From: Sinonovacula constricta
Taxonomy: Eukaryota; Mollusca; Bivalvia; Cardiida; Solecurtidae
Reading direction: 5' to 3'
Assembly: GCA_007844125.1 (NCBI GenBank)
Contig: CM017560.1
Span: 3,086,125-3,150,124 of the forward strand
Length of the DNA: 64,000 nucleotides
The notes beneath the pieces were generated by a model. The model worked only from the letters and a program-made list of their open reading frames with translations, did no database searches and was not told the DNA's origin. A program made the translations under genes and the position numbers. Each line of letters opens with the position of its first letter. The stretch's first letter is position 1. Below are positions 40,446 through 54,499 of this stretch, one piece after another.

Positions 40446-43107
40446 ATATAAAAAATTTGACAGCAATGTGTTGTCGATATCGATGTCAAGTATTGGAGAC
40501 AAGAGACTTCTTTATAAGACAGTATGGAATAACTCTACTTTATCAGGCTAAGACTTGTAAGTTTATCACAGCTAATCTATATGTCATGGCGTAAATCTAG
40601 TATATCTATTTATCAAAGTTGTTAAAAACGCCATAAAAATCCGTTATCAAGCTCAAAACTACTAAACTGCAGACATTTATAAAAAACAACATGCAATAAA
40701 AATTCTATACTTGCAATGTATATATTAAACAGTGGTCTGTTATGAAATGAAATAAAACTTTGACAGATAAAGGTGTTTATTTCCAAGAACAAATTAAACA
40801 CTTTTGAGTACAATGTAGTTCTTTTTTTCTCTTTTATTTATATTTTTTAACTTAAACATTCAAGTCAACTCTTTAATTGATTAGCTGATATTGTTATGCA
40901 ATTAAAATGACGAGCTGTTTATAAATTTAAGAATTTATATTATATTTAATCTAAATCATCTTACATATTTTACAAATACACAATTAAGTTTGTGCTTAAA
41001 AAACATTTGCGTTAACACTTTAGAACTTGCTGATAAAATATAATATGGAAGTATCATCTTATCATATAACATAATATAAATAAGGAAGGACTTTTATCTA
41101 ATTATAACAGGTTAGCCATACAAAATATGACTTTACTCTATATTACATTATCTTCTATTTCGTGGTGTAAAACAATAGAAAGCATAAAGAACTAGGTCTT
41201 TAGTATTCTTTAGTAAGAATTGCTCAAGTGATGAACTTCTGGGGAGAATACCTTTGACATATACTTTGACTGGAAAATGATATAAAAAAAACAATCCCTA
41301 CTGAGTCCTTTTGCTCACATTAAAATGGTGACTTGAGACTAACTCATCTCTTGAAGTTAACAATGGTTAGAGATTGCAGGCCATAAGATGTTCTCAAGTG
41401 ACTTTTTGGCTTAACAAGATAGTATACCACATTCAAATATAAACATAAACAATATACAGACAAAAATATCACAGACAAAAGATCAAATGGTTTAAAAATG
41501 TCAAACCATGCCATTTCTTCTTGACTCAAACAGAAAAATATACATTATACCTAAATAAAATTATATCTTTCTGTTAAACCATTTATGTATTTTTTATCAA
41601 AACTTTTTTTTTTATTTAACATATTTTCAATCTGATCCCAAACACTATGCATATAATTAATAAACTTTCTTTAACAAAGGCAAGCAATACTTTGAGCTCA
41701 TCAAACTGTTTTCTAATTGTGAAATTAAGATGCAACATTGTCTTTTTTATTAAAATGAAAAGGAAGTTAATATTCTTTATTAAAGAACCATTTAAATCAC
41801 AGGAAATAAATAAAGGACAATATGTTGTTTTTCTGCTAACAATAAATAGCTCAAAATCCTTACTAATTTTGTCTTTTTCATCTTTGTATGCATTTAAATG
41901 TATTAAAATTTTATATCTCAATTTATTAAGACAATATGGAAATATATAAATGGTTTGAACTCAGCTCAGGTAAGTGACACATGATGTTATCATCTTATTT
42001 TATTAATTACCGGTATGTAAAGGTATTGCCAAGAAAATGTCTACACCATAAGCAGAAAATAAAACAATAAAAAATCACATGAGTATTTGTTTACACTATT
42101 TAATACAATAAAAAATAGTGAAAATATAAAATAAACTCTTGAATTGCATTTTTTAGGTAAAGATAGGTTTCATTGAGCTTGAGCTTAGATTGCAGCCAGG
42201 TGAAAATGTCCTGAATAGAAGTTAAAAGAATAGGAGAGCAACAAAACAAAGATGTGTACATAAAAAAAGAAAACACATAACAAATATAAATATATCTTAT
42301 AGTTCAAAAGATCACAATGTCAAAACAAAACAGTAGAAAAATAATAAAAACAGACAGCTCTATTCATATACAATTTATAACAACTCCATTTCATTTACTC
42401 ACTAATGACACCTCTATTCATTTACACCATCATCATACTTACAACAGGGTTAGCAGTAAGGCAAATGTTAGAAATCATCACCATTTTAAAAAACGGACAA
42501 TGTCCAACAGGTGAAACTTGACTTTGAGACAATTTAACTGCAAACGCTCACTGAAACAAGGTAAGAAACTAACAGACTTCCTACCTTATCAACTCAATTT
42601 AAATATTGAAAATAGCATTAGCAGCTAATAAAACAAATAAATAGTTTATTATTTATTTAAAAAAATGAATCAACTGCCAAAAATTGCTTTTTGAAAAAAG
42701 TATGGTTTTAATGTAAAATTTGAGTTGCAGCTTACCTGTTTAAATTTGTATAAGTGGAATGTGAAAAACTAGGTATCTAGCATATTAAACCTTGAAATAA
42801 AGTTTATATAGTATAAAATACACTTATTTAGAAGCTTATATAAGTTGTTTTTTCAATATTCATTTTAAAATGACAAACATCACATCTTGAAATTATTTAT
42901 ACTCATTTAAATTTATTTCAAATGTTCCTAGAACTGAATATTGTTAAACTTTAAATGATTTATACTTCTATGTGAGTTAAGATCCACATCCTTATAAGAT
43001 TATGTTCTCTGTTCAGTACACACATGTGTCTAATTACAAAAATACTGAGAAAGTCTAATCACATGTCCAAGCATGCTGTCACAGGACGGTCATGGTGGGG
43101 TCAGGGT
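40446..43107. other. AT-rich sequence downstream of the annexin stop
   Basis: Strongly AT-rich, low GC, with many A and T runs. Its upper part should hold the annexin 3' UTR. On the minus strand, AATAAA motifs occur at 42912-42917, 42652-42657 and 42645-42650; the first is about 190 nt past the stop. No other gene is recognised. Frames of about 100 codons on both strands near 41616-41949 overlap each other and are compositional. Confidence 0.4.
42912..42917 (-). terminator. Candidate poly(A) signal of the annexin gene
   Basis: AATAAA on the minus strand about 190 nt after the annexin TAA. Such hexamers are frequent in AT-rich DNA, so this is only a candidate; others lie further on at about 42645-42657. 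Confidence 0.3.
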
Positions 43108-43233
43108 TTAGTCCCTACCAACCAGAGCACAGAGAATCTCCTTGAAGTTGAAGCTTGTGTCCTCCTTAATCCATCGCCATAGTGACTTCTGGGTCAGGTT
43201 CAGAAATTCTTGCTTAATCTGGACCATGTCAAT
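43108..43233 (-). CDS. Annexin exon k: terminal exon
   Basis: 126 nt including TAA, acceptor TATATTTGTAG. Encodes IDMVQIKQEFLNLTQKSLWR then WIKEDTSFNFKEILCALVGR and D. IDMV.IK.EF and the final LC.L are standard for the end of repeat 4. It is separated from the previous exon by a 7.67-kb intron made almost wholly of satellite repeats. Confidence 0.93.
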   Translation of the reverse strand: MDMVQIKQEFLNLTQKSLWRWIKEDTSFNFKEILCALVGRD

Positions 43234-46200
43234 CTACAAATATAGGGGAAGGAAACTGTATCTCACTATTAACAATCGTTAGGTTACTTTTTTATTCAAG
43301 GTAAAATTTGATTTATTTAGTTGTTATCTTTGTAGTTTTTAAATGTTTGTTTGTGTAAATTATTGCAAAAGGATATAACAAATTTCTAAAAATGTGAAAA
43401 ATACAAAACCTTTATACCTCAACCCTGAAAATAATTTTGCTGGTTCTTGTGTAAGAATTGCAAAAAAGTGCTTGCATTGGCTGGCAATGGTAGAAGTCCC
43501 CAACTGGCCATGATTATAATTCCTAACTGGCCATGATTATAGTCCCTAATTTTCCATGGTTAAAGGTCCTAACTGTCCATGGTTTGAGTACCTAACTGAC
43601 TACTGTAAGAGTCCCTAACTGGCTATGATCAAAGTACCAAGCTGGTTATGGTCCCTAACTGGCTATGACTACAGTCCCTAACTGGCTATGGCTACAGTCC
43701 CTAACTGGCTATGGCTACAGTCCCTAACTGGCTATGGCTACAGACCCTAACTGGCTATGGCTACAGTCCCTAACTGGCTATGGCTACAGTCCCTAACTGG
43801 CTATGGCTACAGACCCTAACTGGCTATGGCTACAGACCCTAACTGGCTATGGCTACAGTCCCTAACTGGCTATGGCTACAGACCCTAACTGGCTATGGCT
43901 ACAGTCCCTAACTGGCTATGGCTACAGACCCTAACTGGCTATGGCTACAGACCCTAACTGGCTATGGCTACAGTACCTATAAGCAGCTAATTGTATAAAC
44001 AATCTTACCATAGGTAAATTACACAGTAGGTAAATTTGAAGTTATCCTAGGTAAGTTTATTGTACAAAAGTATACAAGCAAGTTACCAGCCTGTGTCACT
44101 AGAGTTAAACATACCATATGCCCATGTGGGTAAACTACCAAACTTAGTGGTATCCTGAACAAACACAACTTAAATAGACTCAATAACACACAAACAATAA
44201 TTTTGATGCATGCCGATGCTTTGTTACTTCCATTTCATTTCCTCGCAAAGTGCAAATCTCTCTCTCATTTGTGGGAAATTGACATCACTTTAAACTGTAC
44301 TATGACTGCTAACCTAACGAAAGTGGTAACTGTGTTATTACGAAAAATTCTATCGGAGTAGTAGCCTTACCATCATCTTTAACTGTGGGTATATTTTAAT
44401 GATTGTTTATACAATTGGCTGTTGGTTATACAGAGCGTCCATAACTGGCAATTGTAAATGTGCTGGTCATTGTGGGAATCTCTAACTGAACATTGTTAAA
44501 ATGCCATGCCATAGCCAGACTATGTTCAGAGTCCCTAAATGGTAAGAGGTCTTATCTGGCTCTGGTAAGAGTCCCTATCTAGCCAAGGTTAGAATCCCTA
44601 TCTAGCCAAGGTTAGAGTCCCTACATGACCAAGGTTAGAGTCCCTAACTGGTCAAGGTTAGAGTCCCTACATGGTCAAGGTTAGAGTCCCTACATGGTCA
44701 AGGTTAGAGTCCCTAACTGGTCAAGATTAGAGTCCCTAACTGGTCAAGGTTAGAGTCTGTACATGACCAAGGTTAGAGTCCCTAACTGGTCAAAATTAGA
44801 GTCTCTACATGGCCAAGGTTAGAGTCCCTAACTGGTCAAGGTTAGAGTCCCTACATGGCCAAAGTTAGAGTCCCTAACTGGTCAAGGTTAGAGTTCCTAC
44901 ATGACCAAGGTTAGAGTCCCTACATGGCTAAGGTTAGGGTCCCTAAATGGTCAAGGTTAGAGTCTCTACATGACCAAGGTTAGAGTCCCTTACTGGTCAA
45001 AATTAGAGTCTCTAACTGGTCAAGGTTAGAGTCCCTAACTGGTCAAGGTTAGAGTCCCTTACTGGTCAAGGTTAGAGTCCCTACATGACCAAGGTTAGAG
45101 TCCTTAACTGGTCAAGGTTAGAGTCCCTAACTGGTCAAGGTTAGAGTCCCTACATGGCCAAGGTTAGAGCCTCTAAGTGGTCAAGGTTAGAGTCCCTAAC
45201 TGGTCAATGTTAGAGTTTCTAACTGGTCAAGGTAAGGATCCCTAACTATGTTCAGAGTCCCTAAATGCTAAGTGGTCATATCTATCCATGACAAGTGTCC
45301 CTATCTAGCCATGGTTAGAGTCCCTATCTAAGTATAATAAATAGAGAATTCTAGGTTAGTGTTGAATAAAGAAAATGTTATCATATGAGGTTGAAACCAA
45401 ACTAAATCATGAGGCTTGCCGACAACAGCCTAGTATTCTATTTTTCCTACCATGTTTTATAAACAAAATTGTTGTATAATGTTTAGATCTATTTTATTTT
45501 TCTTTCAAAAATGAGACTTTACTAATGGTAAACCATGGTTAGGTTGAGAAAAGAGTCAACAGATTTAAGTTTCACTAGACCATTGGATTGAGTCTCATTT
45601 TAAAATGTTCTCTGCAACTGAAATCTAGAAAAAACAAATACAATTGGACATCCTATCATTGCATTACTTAACCAAAATTGTACATGTACAGATTTGCCTT
45701 TTTATATGAATAAATAATGATGAATTAATAAGTTCTGTGGCATTTAAAGCCCCTGTTTACAGAGAGAAATGACATGAAGTTTTCAAACAAATTTATGACA
45801 CTACATATTATGTCATATGTCATAAATCAAAACCACAACAAAGGGATTTAAATCCTTCTAAACTATTCTATTGTGGTCATAAGCTGTTGCGGCCCTTAAA
45901 ACTAAATAAAAGTTAAAAGTAGTCTGCTTGGATATGTGTGACTTGTTTAACACACTTGTGTTTGATAAAGCAAATGTAATCATATAGGGCTTTATATATC
46001 TAATGTCCGAGGTGATGGTAGGATAAAAGTCCCTAACTGGCTATGGTCAGAGTCGCTATCTAGACATGTTAGAGTCTTATTTAGCCATAGCAAAGTAATG
46101 GCTACAGTCCCTATCTAGACATGTTAGAGTCTTATCTAGCCATAGCAAAGTAATGGCTACAGTCCCTATCTAGACATGTTAGAGTCTCATCAAACCATAA

Positions 46201-49200
46201 GCAAGTGAAGTAATGGCTAGAGTCCCTTACTAGTCATGGTAATAGTCCTTATCTAGCCATAGTAAAGTAATGGCTAGAGTCCCTAACTAGTCAAGTTAGT
46301 ATTATCTAGCCATAGTAAAGTAATGGCTACAGTCCCTATCTAGACATGTTAGAGTCTTATCAAGCCATAGTACAGTAATGGCTAGAGTCCCTATCTAGAC
46401 ATGTTAGAGTCTTATCAAGCCATAGTACAGTAATGGCTACAGTCCCTATCTAGACATGTTAGAGTCTTATCAAACCATAGTACAGTAATGGCTACAGTCC
46501 CTATCTAGACATGTTAGAGTCTTATCAAGCCATAGTACAGTAATGGCTACAGTCCCTATCTAGACATGTTAGAGTCTTATCAAGCCATAGTACAGTAATG
46601 GCTACAGTCCCTATCTAGACATGTTAGAGTCTTATCAAGGCATAGTAAAGTAATGGCCAGAGTCCCTAACTAGTCAAGTTAGTCTTATATAGCCATAGTA
46701 AAGTAATGGTTACAGTCTCTATCTAGACATGTTAGATTCTGATCAAGCCACAATAAAGTACTGGCTAGAGTCCCTAACTAGTCATGGTAAGAGTCTTACC
46801 TAGCCATGGTGAGAGACCCTACATGACCATGGTTAGAGTCCCTAACTAGGTATGGTTACAGTTCCAAATTGACCATGACCAGAGACCCTATCTGTTCATT
46901 GTTAGAAGTCCTCACTAATTGGTAATAATTAGAGACCCTATCTGGTCATTGTTAGAAGCCCTCACAAACTGGTAATGGCTAGAGACCCTATCTGGTCATT
47001 GATAGAAACCCTCACTAACTGGTAATGGCTAGAGACCCTATATGGTCATTGTTAGAAACCCTCACTAACTGGTAATGGTTAGAGACCCTATATGGTCATT
47101 GTTAGAAACCCTCACTAACTGGTAATGGTTAGAGACCCTATCTGGTCATTGTTAGAAACCCTCACGAACTTGTAATGGCTAGAAACCCTATCTGGTCATT
47201 GTTAGAAACCCTCACTAACTGGTAATGGTTAGAGACCCTATCTGGTCATTGTTAGAAACCCTCACTAACTGGTAATGGTTAGAGACCCTATCTGGTCATT
47301 GTTAGAAACCCTCACTAACTGGTAATGGTTAGAGACCCTATATGTTCATTGTTAGAAGCCCTCACTAACTATTATGGTTGGAGACCCTATCTGGTCATTG
47401 ATAGAAACCCTCACTAACTGGTACTGGTTAGAGACCCTATCTGGTCATTGTTAGAAACCCTCACTAACTGGTAATGGCTAGAGACCCTATCTGGTCATTG
47501 ATAGAAACCCTCACTAACTGGTAATGGTTAGAGACCCTGTCTGGTCATTGATAGAAACCCTCACTAACTGGTAATGGTTAGAGACCCTTTCTGGTCATTG
47601 ATAGAAACCCTCACTAACTAGTAATGATTAGAGACCCTATCTGGTCATTGTTAGAAACCCTCACTAACTGGTAATGGTTAGAGACCCTATCTGGTCATTG
47701 TTAGAAACCCTCACTAACTAGTAATGATTAGAGACCCTATCTGGTCATTGTTAGAAACCCTCACTAACTGGTAATGGTTAGAGACCCTATCTGGTCATTG
47801 TTAGAAACCCTCACTAACTGGTAATGGTTAGAGACCCTATATGGTCATTGTTAGAAACCCTCACTAACTGGTAATGGTTAGAGACCCTATCTGGTCATTG
47901 TTAGAAACCCTCACTAACTGGTAATGGTTATAGACCCTATCTGGTCATTGTTAGAAACCCTCACTAACTGGTAATGATTAGAGACCCTATCTGGTCATTG
48001 TTAGAAGCCCTCACTAACTGGTAATGGCTAGAGACCCTATCTGGTCATTGATAGAAACCCTCACTAACTGGTAATGGCTAGAGACCCTATATGGTCATTG
48101 TTAGAAACCCTCACTAACTGGTAATGGTTAGAGACCCTATATGGTCATTGTTAGAAACCCTCACTAACTGGTAATGGTTAGAGACCCTATCTGGTCATTG
48201 TTAAAAACCCTCACTAACTGGTAATGGTTAGAGACCCTATCTGGTCATTGTTAGAAACCCTTACTAACTGGTAATGATTAGAGACCCTATATGGTCATTG
48301 TTAGAAGCCCTCACTAACTATTATGGTTGGAGACCCTATCTGGTCATTGTTAGAAACCCTCACTAACTGGTAATGGTTAGAGACCCTATCTGGTCATTGT
48401 TAGAAACCCTCACTAACTAGTAATGATTAGAGACCCTATCTGGTCATTGTTAGAAACCCTCACTAACTGGTAATGGTTATAGACCCTATCTGGTCATTGT
48501 TAGAAACCCTCACTAACTGGTAATGGTTAGAGACCCTATCTGGTCATTGTTAGAAACCCTTACTAACTGGTAATGATTAGAGACCCTATATGGTCATTGT
48601 TAGAAACCCTCACTAACTGGTAATGGTTAGAGACCCTATCTGGTCATTGTTAGAAACCCTCACTAACTGGTAATGGTTAGAGACCCTGTCTGGTCATTGT
48701 TAGAAACCCTTACTAACTGGTAATGATTAGAGACCCTATATGGTCATTGTAAGAAGCCCTCACTAACTATTATGGTTGGAGACCCTATCTGGTCATTGTT
48801 AGAAACCCTCACTAACTGGTAATGGCTAGAGACCCCATTTGGTCATTGTTAGAAACCCTCACTAACTGGTAATGGCTAGAGACCCTATCTGGTCTTTGTA
48901 AGAAACCCTCACTAACTGGCAATGGTTAGAGACCCTATCTGGTCATTGTTAGAAACCCTCACTAACTGGTAATGGTTAGAGACCCTGTCTGGTCATAGAT
49001 GAGTCCCCTGCTGACTATGGTTGGAATCTCTAACTGTCTATGGTTGAAATCTCTACATTGTCATGGTAAGAGTTCCTTACTGACTATGGTCGGAATCTCT
49101 AACTGTCTATGGTTGAAATTCCTACATTGTCATGGTAAGAGTTCCTTACTGACTATGGTCAGAATCTCTTACTGTCTATGGTTGAAATCCCTACATTGTT

Positions 49201-52200
49201 ATGGTTAGTGTTCCTTACTGACTATGGTCAGAATCTCTAACTGTCTATGGTTGAAATCCCTACATTGTTATGGTTAGTGTTCCTTACTGACTATGGTCAG
49301 AATCTCTAACTGTCTATGGTTGAAAATTCCTACATTGCCATATTTAGAGTCCCCTGCTGACTATGGTTGGAATCTCTAACTGTCTATGGTTGAAATTCCT
49401 ACATTGCCATATTTAGAGTTCCTTACTGACTATGGTCAGAATCTCTAACTGTCTATGGTTGAAATCCCTGCATTGCCATATTTAGAGTTCCTTTCTGACT
49501 ATGGTCAGAATCTCTAACTGTCTATGGTTGAAATCCCTACATTGTTATGGTTAGAGTTCCTTACTGACTATGGTCAGAATCTCTAACTGTCTATGGTTGA
49601 AATCTCTACATTGTTATGGTCAGAGTTCCTTTCTGACTATGGTCAGAATCTCTAACTGTCTATGGTTGAAATCCCTACATTGTTATGGTTAGAGTTCCTT
49701 ACTAACTATGGTCAGAATCTCTAACTGTCTATGGTTGAAATTCCTACATTGCCATATTTAGAGTTCCTTACTGACTATGGTCAGAATCTCTAACTGTCTA
49801 TGGTTGAAATCCCTGCATTGCCATATTTAGAGTTCCTTACTGACTATGGTCAGAATCTCTAACTGTCTATGGTTGAAATTCCTCCATTGTCATGGTAAGA
49901 GTTCCTTACTGACTATGGTCAGAATCTCTAACTGTCTATGGTTGAAATCCCTACATTGCCATATTTAGAGTTCCTTACTGACTATGGTCAGAATCTCTAA
50001 CTGTTTATGGTTGAAATCCCTACATTGCCATATTTAGAGTTCCTTGCTGACTATGGTCAGAATCTCTAACTGGCTATGGTTGAAATCCCTGCATTGCCAT
50101 ATTTAGAGTTCCTTGCTGACTATGGTCAGAATCTCTAACTGGCTAAGGCTGAAATCCCTACATTGCCATATTTAGAGTTCTTTACTGACTATGGTCAGTA
50201 TCTCTAACTGTCTATGGTTGAAATCCCTACATTGTTATGTTTAGAGTTCCTTACTGACTATGGTCAGAATCTCTAACTGGCTATGGTTGAAATCCCTACA
50301 TTGTCATGGTAAGAGTTCCTTACTGACTATGGTCAGAATCTCTAACTGGCTATGGTTGAAATCCCTACATTGTCATGGTAAGAGTTCCTTACTGACTATG
50401 GTCAGAATCTCTAACTGTCTATGGTTGAAATCCCTACATTATCATGGTAAGAGTTCCTTACTAACTATGGTCAGTATCTCTAACTGTCTATGGTTGAAAT
50501 CCCCACATACTCTTATTGAATATGGTAGGAGTCCCTTACTGGCCATAGTCAGAGTCTCTATCTGACAGAGGTTAGAGACCCTTACTGGCCATAGCCAGGG
50601 TCTCTATCTGACAGAGGTTAGAGACCCTTACTGGCCATGATTAAAACCCTTTACTGAGTGTGTGTGAGTCTGGGTTAGGATTTTTAAGCTGATAAATATG
50701 AAAGCTGACATGTGGTGTGTCAGTGGTTCTATCCAGGGTAATGGTCTGAGATCTTCCTTTACTAATAACAGCTGACAATTAATATAATTATTAAACCATA
50801 ATTATGTCATGTGGACATAAAAAAGACACACAAACAAAACAACAAGAGTATGTAAGATCTTGATGCATATAGCATTTTTAAAAAAGCAATTTTAGATGCC
50901 AGTGTACCTCAGCTCGGGAAACAACGATGCGAATCAGAGTCTGTTCATCTGTGCCCAGACCCTTCATGGACTTGACCAGGCGGTTGGCAAAGTACTTGGG
51001 ACGGTTATAGATAACTTCATAGATGGTCTGTAGACCCTTCTTCAGGTCACCTGACGTCTCTTCATCAATGGCATGGTGCATGGTGCACTGCTGAAGCTGA
51101 AAAAAACAACAACACAACACTCTGTTTGATTTCTAGTGGTTAAGGTACTAGACTCAGGATTCGATAAGAGTGGCAGGGTTCAGATTTAGGTCTTAGTGGG
51201 AATCCAGGTAGTATTTATACTTTTGTTGTTGTCAACATCACAGTATTTGTTATTGCTCTCATTGTCATTTAGCCATTTTCATCATTGATATGATTTTCAT
51301 AATGATAATCATTACTTTCTTGTATTCATGGTCAAAATGATATCATTATCAACACCATTATTTGAACATCATTTTTAGCAGCAGAAGCCCCATATCAGTC
51401 CCATTATCATAAGCCAAAAAATCATAAGCAGCAGCATCCCTACCTTTATCATCTTCATCATCATCATCATCATCAGCTCCACCATGGTGGATGCACGTGG
51501 TCATTAAGCCATTGACTTCTAACTACTCAACCCTTCATCCTTACTTTAATTGTCATTGATGGTATACTAATTATTGCCTATATCATCATCTTGAGGTTTT
51601 TGCAAATGTGACATCTTATTTTAATGTCTCAAAAATGGTCAAAACAACTAGTACCTTGACATATTCACTGTAGACATGTTTCAATTCGTAAGGATTACGT
51701 GTGGAGAAGACACGGATGAAGCACCTTTCATCGGTGCCAAAAAACTTCCCTTCTCCCTTTTCATAGAGCTCCTTAGCGTCTCGCTTAGCCTTATTAGCAT
51801 TGGTAAGTCTTTCATAGTTGATCTGGAACATGCCAGTTCCCTCACCAGCAGCATTTTGGATTTCTTCCACAGCTTCTTCGAGCTGTTCTCTGGAGATCTC
51901 ACTCCTGGATCCCTATGACACAGATATAACTGGTAGTTAATTTCTTTTGCTATTTTGGGGAAATGGGGTGGAAGGTACTGTCATTTTAGCAATATTTCAG
52001 TGATTGGTGTTCACTTGAAAAAGAAACATAGTACATGTATATGTATATTACACAGATATATCATTAAGACACAAAACATTTACCAGTCACAGGACAAGGC
52101 TTGTGAATGGAGGATTTGCTAAGGAAGTTCTCCTCCGTCATATTTTATACTTTGAGTATATGTCCAGGCTGAGGATAAATCCCAAGGCCAGGACTTACAA

Positions 52201-54445
52201 CTCAACCTTACTTTCGCCAATGCATTGAAAGTAAACCTACCCTCATTTACTTCAATACATCAGTATCAATCACCACTAAAACTATCAAGAAATTTGAAAA
52301 CCGACCACGTGATGTAAGTCCTTGTGCAAGACTCTTTACAGCACATTGTTCCAGGTACTAAGTACCTGAGTACTGGTTCTACCCAGCAAGTGGGCAGCTG
52401 AGAAGGATTAATATAACTTGAAAGAACTCGTTTCCCATTTGACTATAAATAAATAGGTTTAAACTAAGAAATTCTGATGAGTAATAAGGAAGAGTTATCA
52501 CTACTTAAAATCTAAGACAAAAGAGCATGAAGGGCAATAACTAGGGACAAACAATGCAATCTGAGTTACAGATTCAAGCATCCATTATGCAAATATTAAG
52601 AAATTCTGTACTTATACCGTTTATTGAATCATACAACATACCTGGGAAGCAGCAATTAGCAGCTTCTTGAAGTCCCCAGAGCAGTCCCCTTCTATGTCAG
52701 CCTCAATCTCAGTATCATACGTAACCTCATCAGGACGAGCCACTGAGTCAGTGGAAATTGTATGTTGTTATTGAAACAAAGGTTATCCAACATCTTTCAA
52801 ACAGAGTTTCTTGCCATTTTATCAACCATCATCATTATCATCAACATCATCATCTTTTCACATTTTTTCATATTTTTTTTTTTTAACTATCATCAGCACC
52901 ATTGCAATTACCATCATCATCCTTACAACCCTACTCTTTATCATCACTAAAGTCACCATCATCCTCATCATCATTACCATAATCATCAACCTCACTATCC
53001 TCATCATTACAGCAATCATCACTCTCAGGCGCTTCCCCCTACTCTTGCAAATCATTATCATCAGAATCTTCCATTTTACTCACAGGCTTATCATACACAC
53101 ATTCAACTCTTTAACAGTAATACCTATATAATAGTAGTCATACAAATCTGACAAAACTGCTTAAATTTTGAAAATATTTTGCTTCTTTCTCTGACACATA
53201 GTTTACCTTTTCCATACACCTGTCTGATTTCTTGAATCTGAGCATTGGTACGTGTCAGCAATATTTCAATCAGAGCCTGCTCATCTGTCCCGAGCCCCTG
53301 TGTGCACAGAAATTTATACATAGCAGGACAAGCAGGTAAAGGGAGGTTAACTTACCTTGTTCTTACAATAAATATGAACTCTATGGTAACATATGTCTAT
53401 GGCACATTACCTCTCAGGTGTATCTGTTGCAGGGGTTAGTTCAAAATTGCAACTTTACGTTTGCACAATTTTTTTTCTACTTTACTTCATATTTCATTAT
53501 ATGTATAACTGTACCTGCATTTTCAATAGACCAGATAACATTTATCTTTTTTTAAAGACAAAGTTGCTACACCTGAAACACTGTCATGTTTTCATATTTA
53601 CTGCCTTGGCTATAACAGTGTTAAGGCAAATGAGGCCTACCTAACAAAGTTAACTTTTCTAAGCATGACAAAAGAGTAGTTCTACATATTTCCATGTTAA
53701 AATGGGACTGCCAACTTCATACTTCTGAGAGTTGCAATGCAGGAATTCCATTTGAAGTACACAAACCCTCCATCAAACATTACACAACATAATTACACAC
53801 TTATATATAAGGATATATTTTTTCAAATACAGATGCTGCAATTATAGCTACAAATATACAATTCCCCTGTACAGCTTTTTTTTTAGAAAGAAGCTAGGGT
53901 ATTTGAGCTTCTATAAAAAAAGGTGCGCAAAGAAAGGAAGCCTATGAAGAAGTAGGAAGTCGTATGAACCAGCTCATGGCTGCTGGTTCTTCACTAACAA
54001 GGATGCATCTATACGTGTGGCCACTGCCTAACAGTACTATTGTTATCCTCAACTTGCACTTTAGCACCTCATCATATTGGTTACTCACAAGATAGCAGCA
54101 AAAATTAAAAAAATATGTTGTAGATTTAAACTGGTAAACATGCTTAACAATGCCTTAATAGTGTATATGTAAAATCAATCTAAATTTTTATTTTGACTAA
54201 GAAGCTACAATGCCTTGCATTTTTATATTATGGATCAGCCTTAATTAGACTTTCTTGATAAGAATTGATATGGTAACATGGTGACATACATAGATGGCTT
54301 CCTTGATACATTTGGCATCAAATATAGCAGGAGGCTCAAAACAAGCTCGAATTGCTTTCCTGTAGTTACCACTCAGCTCACTCTTAATATGGTCTATCAG
54401 GTCCTGAAATGTACATGTTTGTAAAAACAATGTTATATCATCATC

Positions 54446-54499
<54 letters not shown>

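Noticed and set aside
50515..51010. Origin of the 23-bp satellite from annexin exon j (shared AGACCCTT and GACCAGG-like text)
   Set aside because: The similarity is short and patchy and could be chance; no co-linear match beyond about 20 bases was seen.
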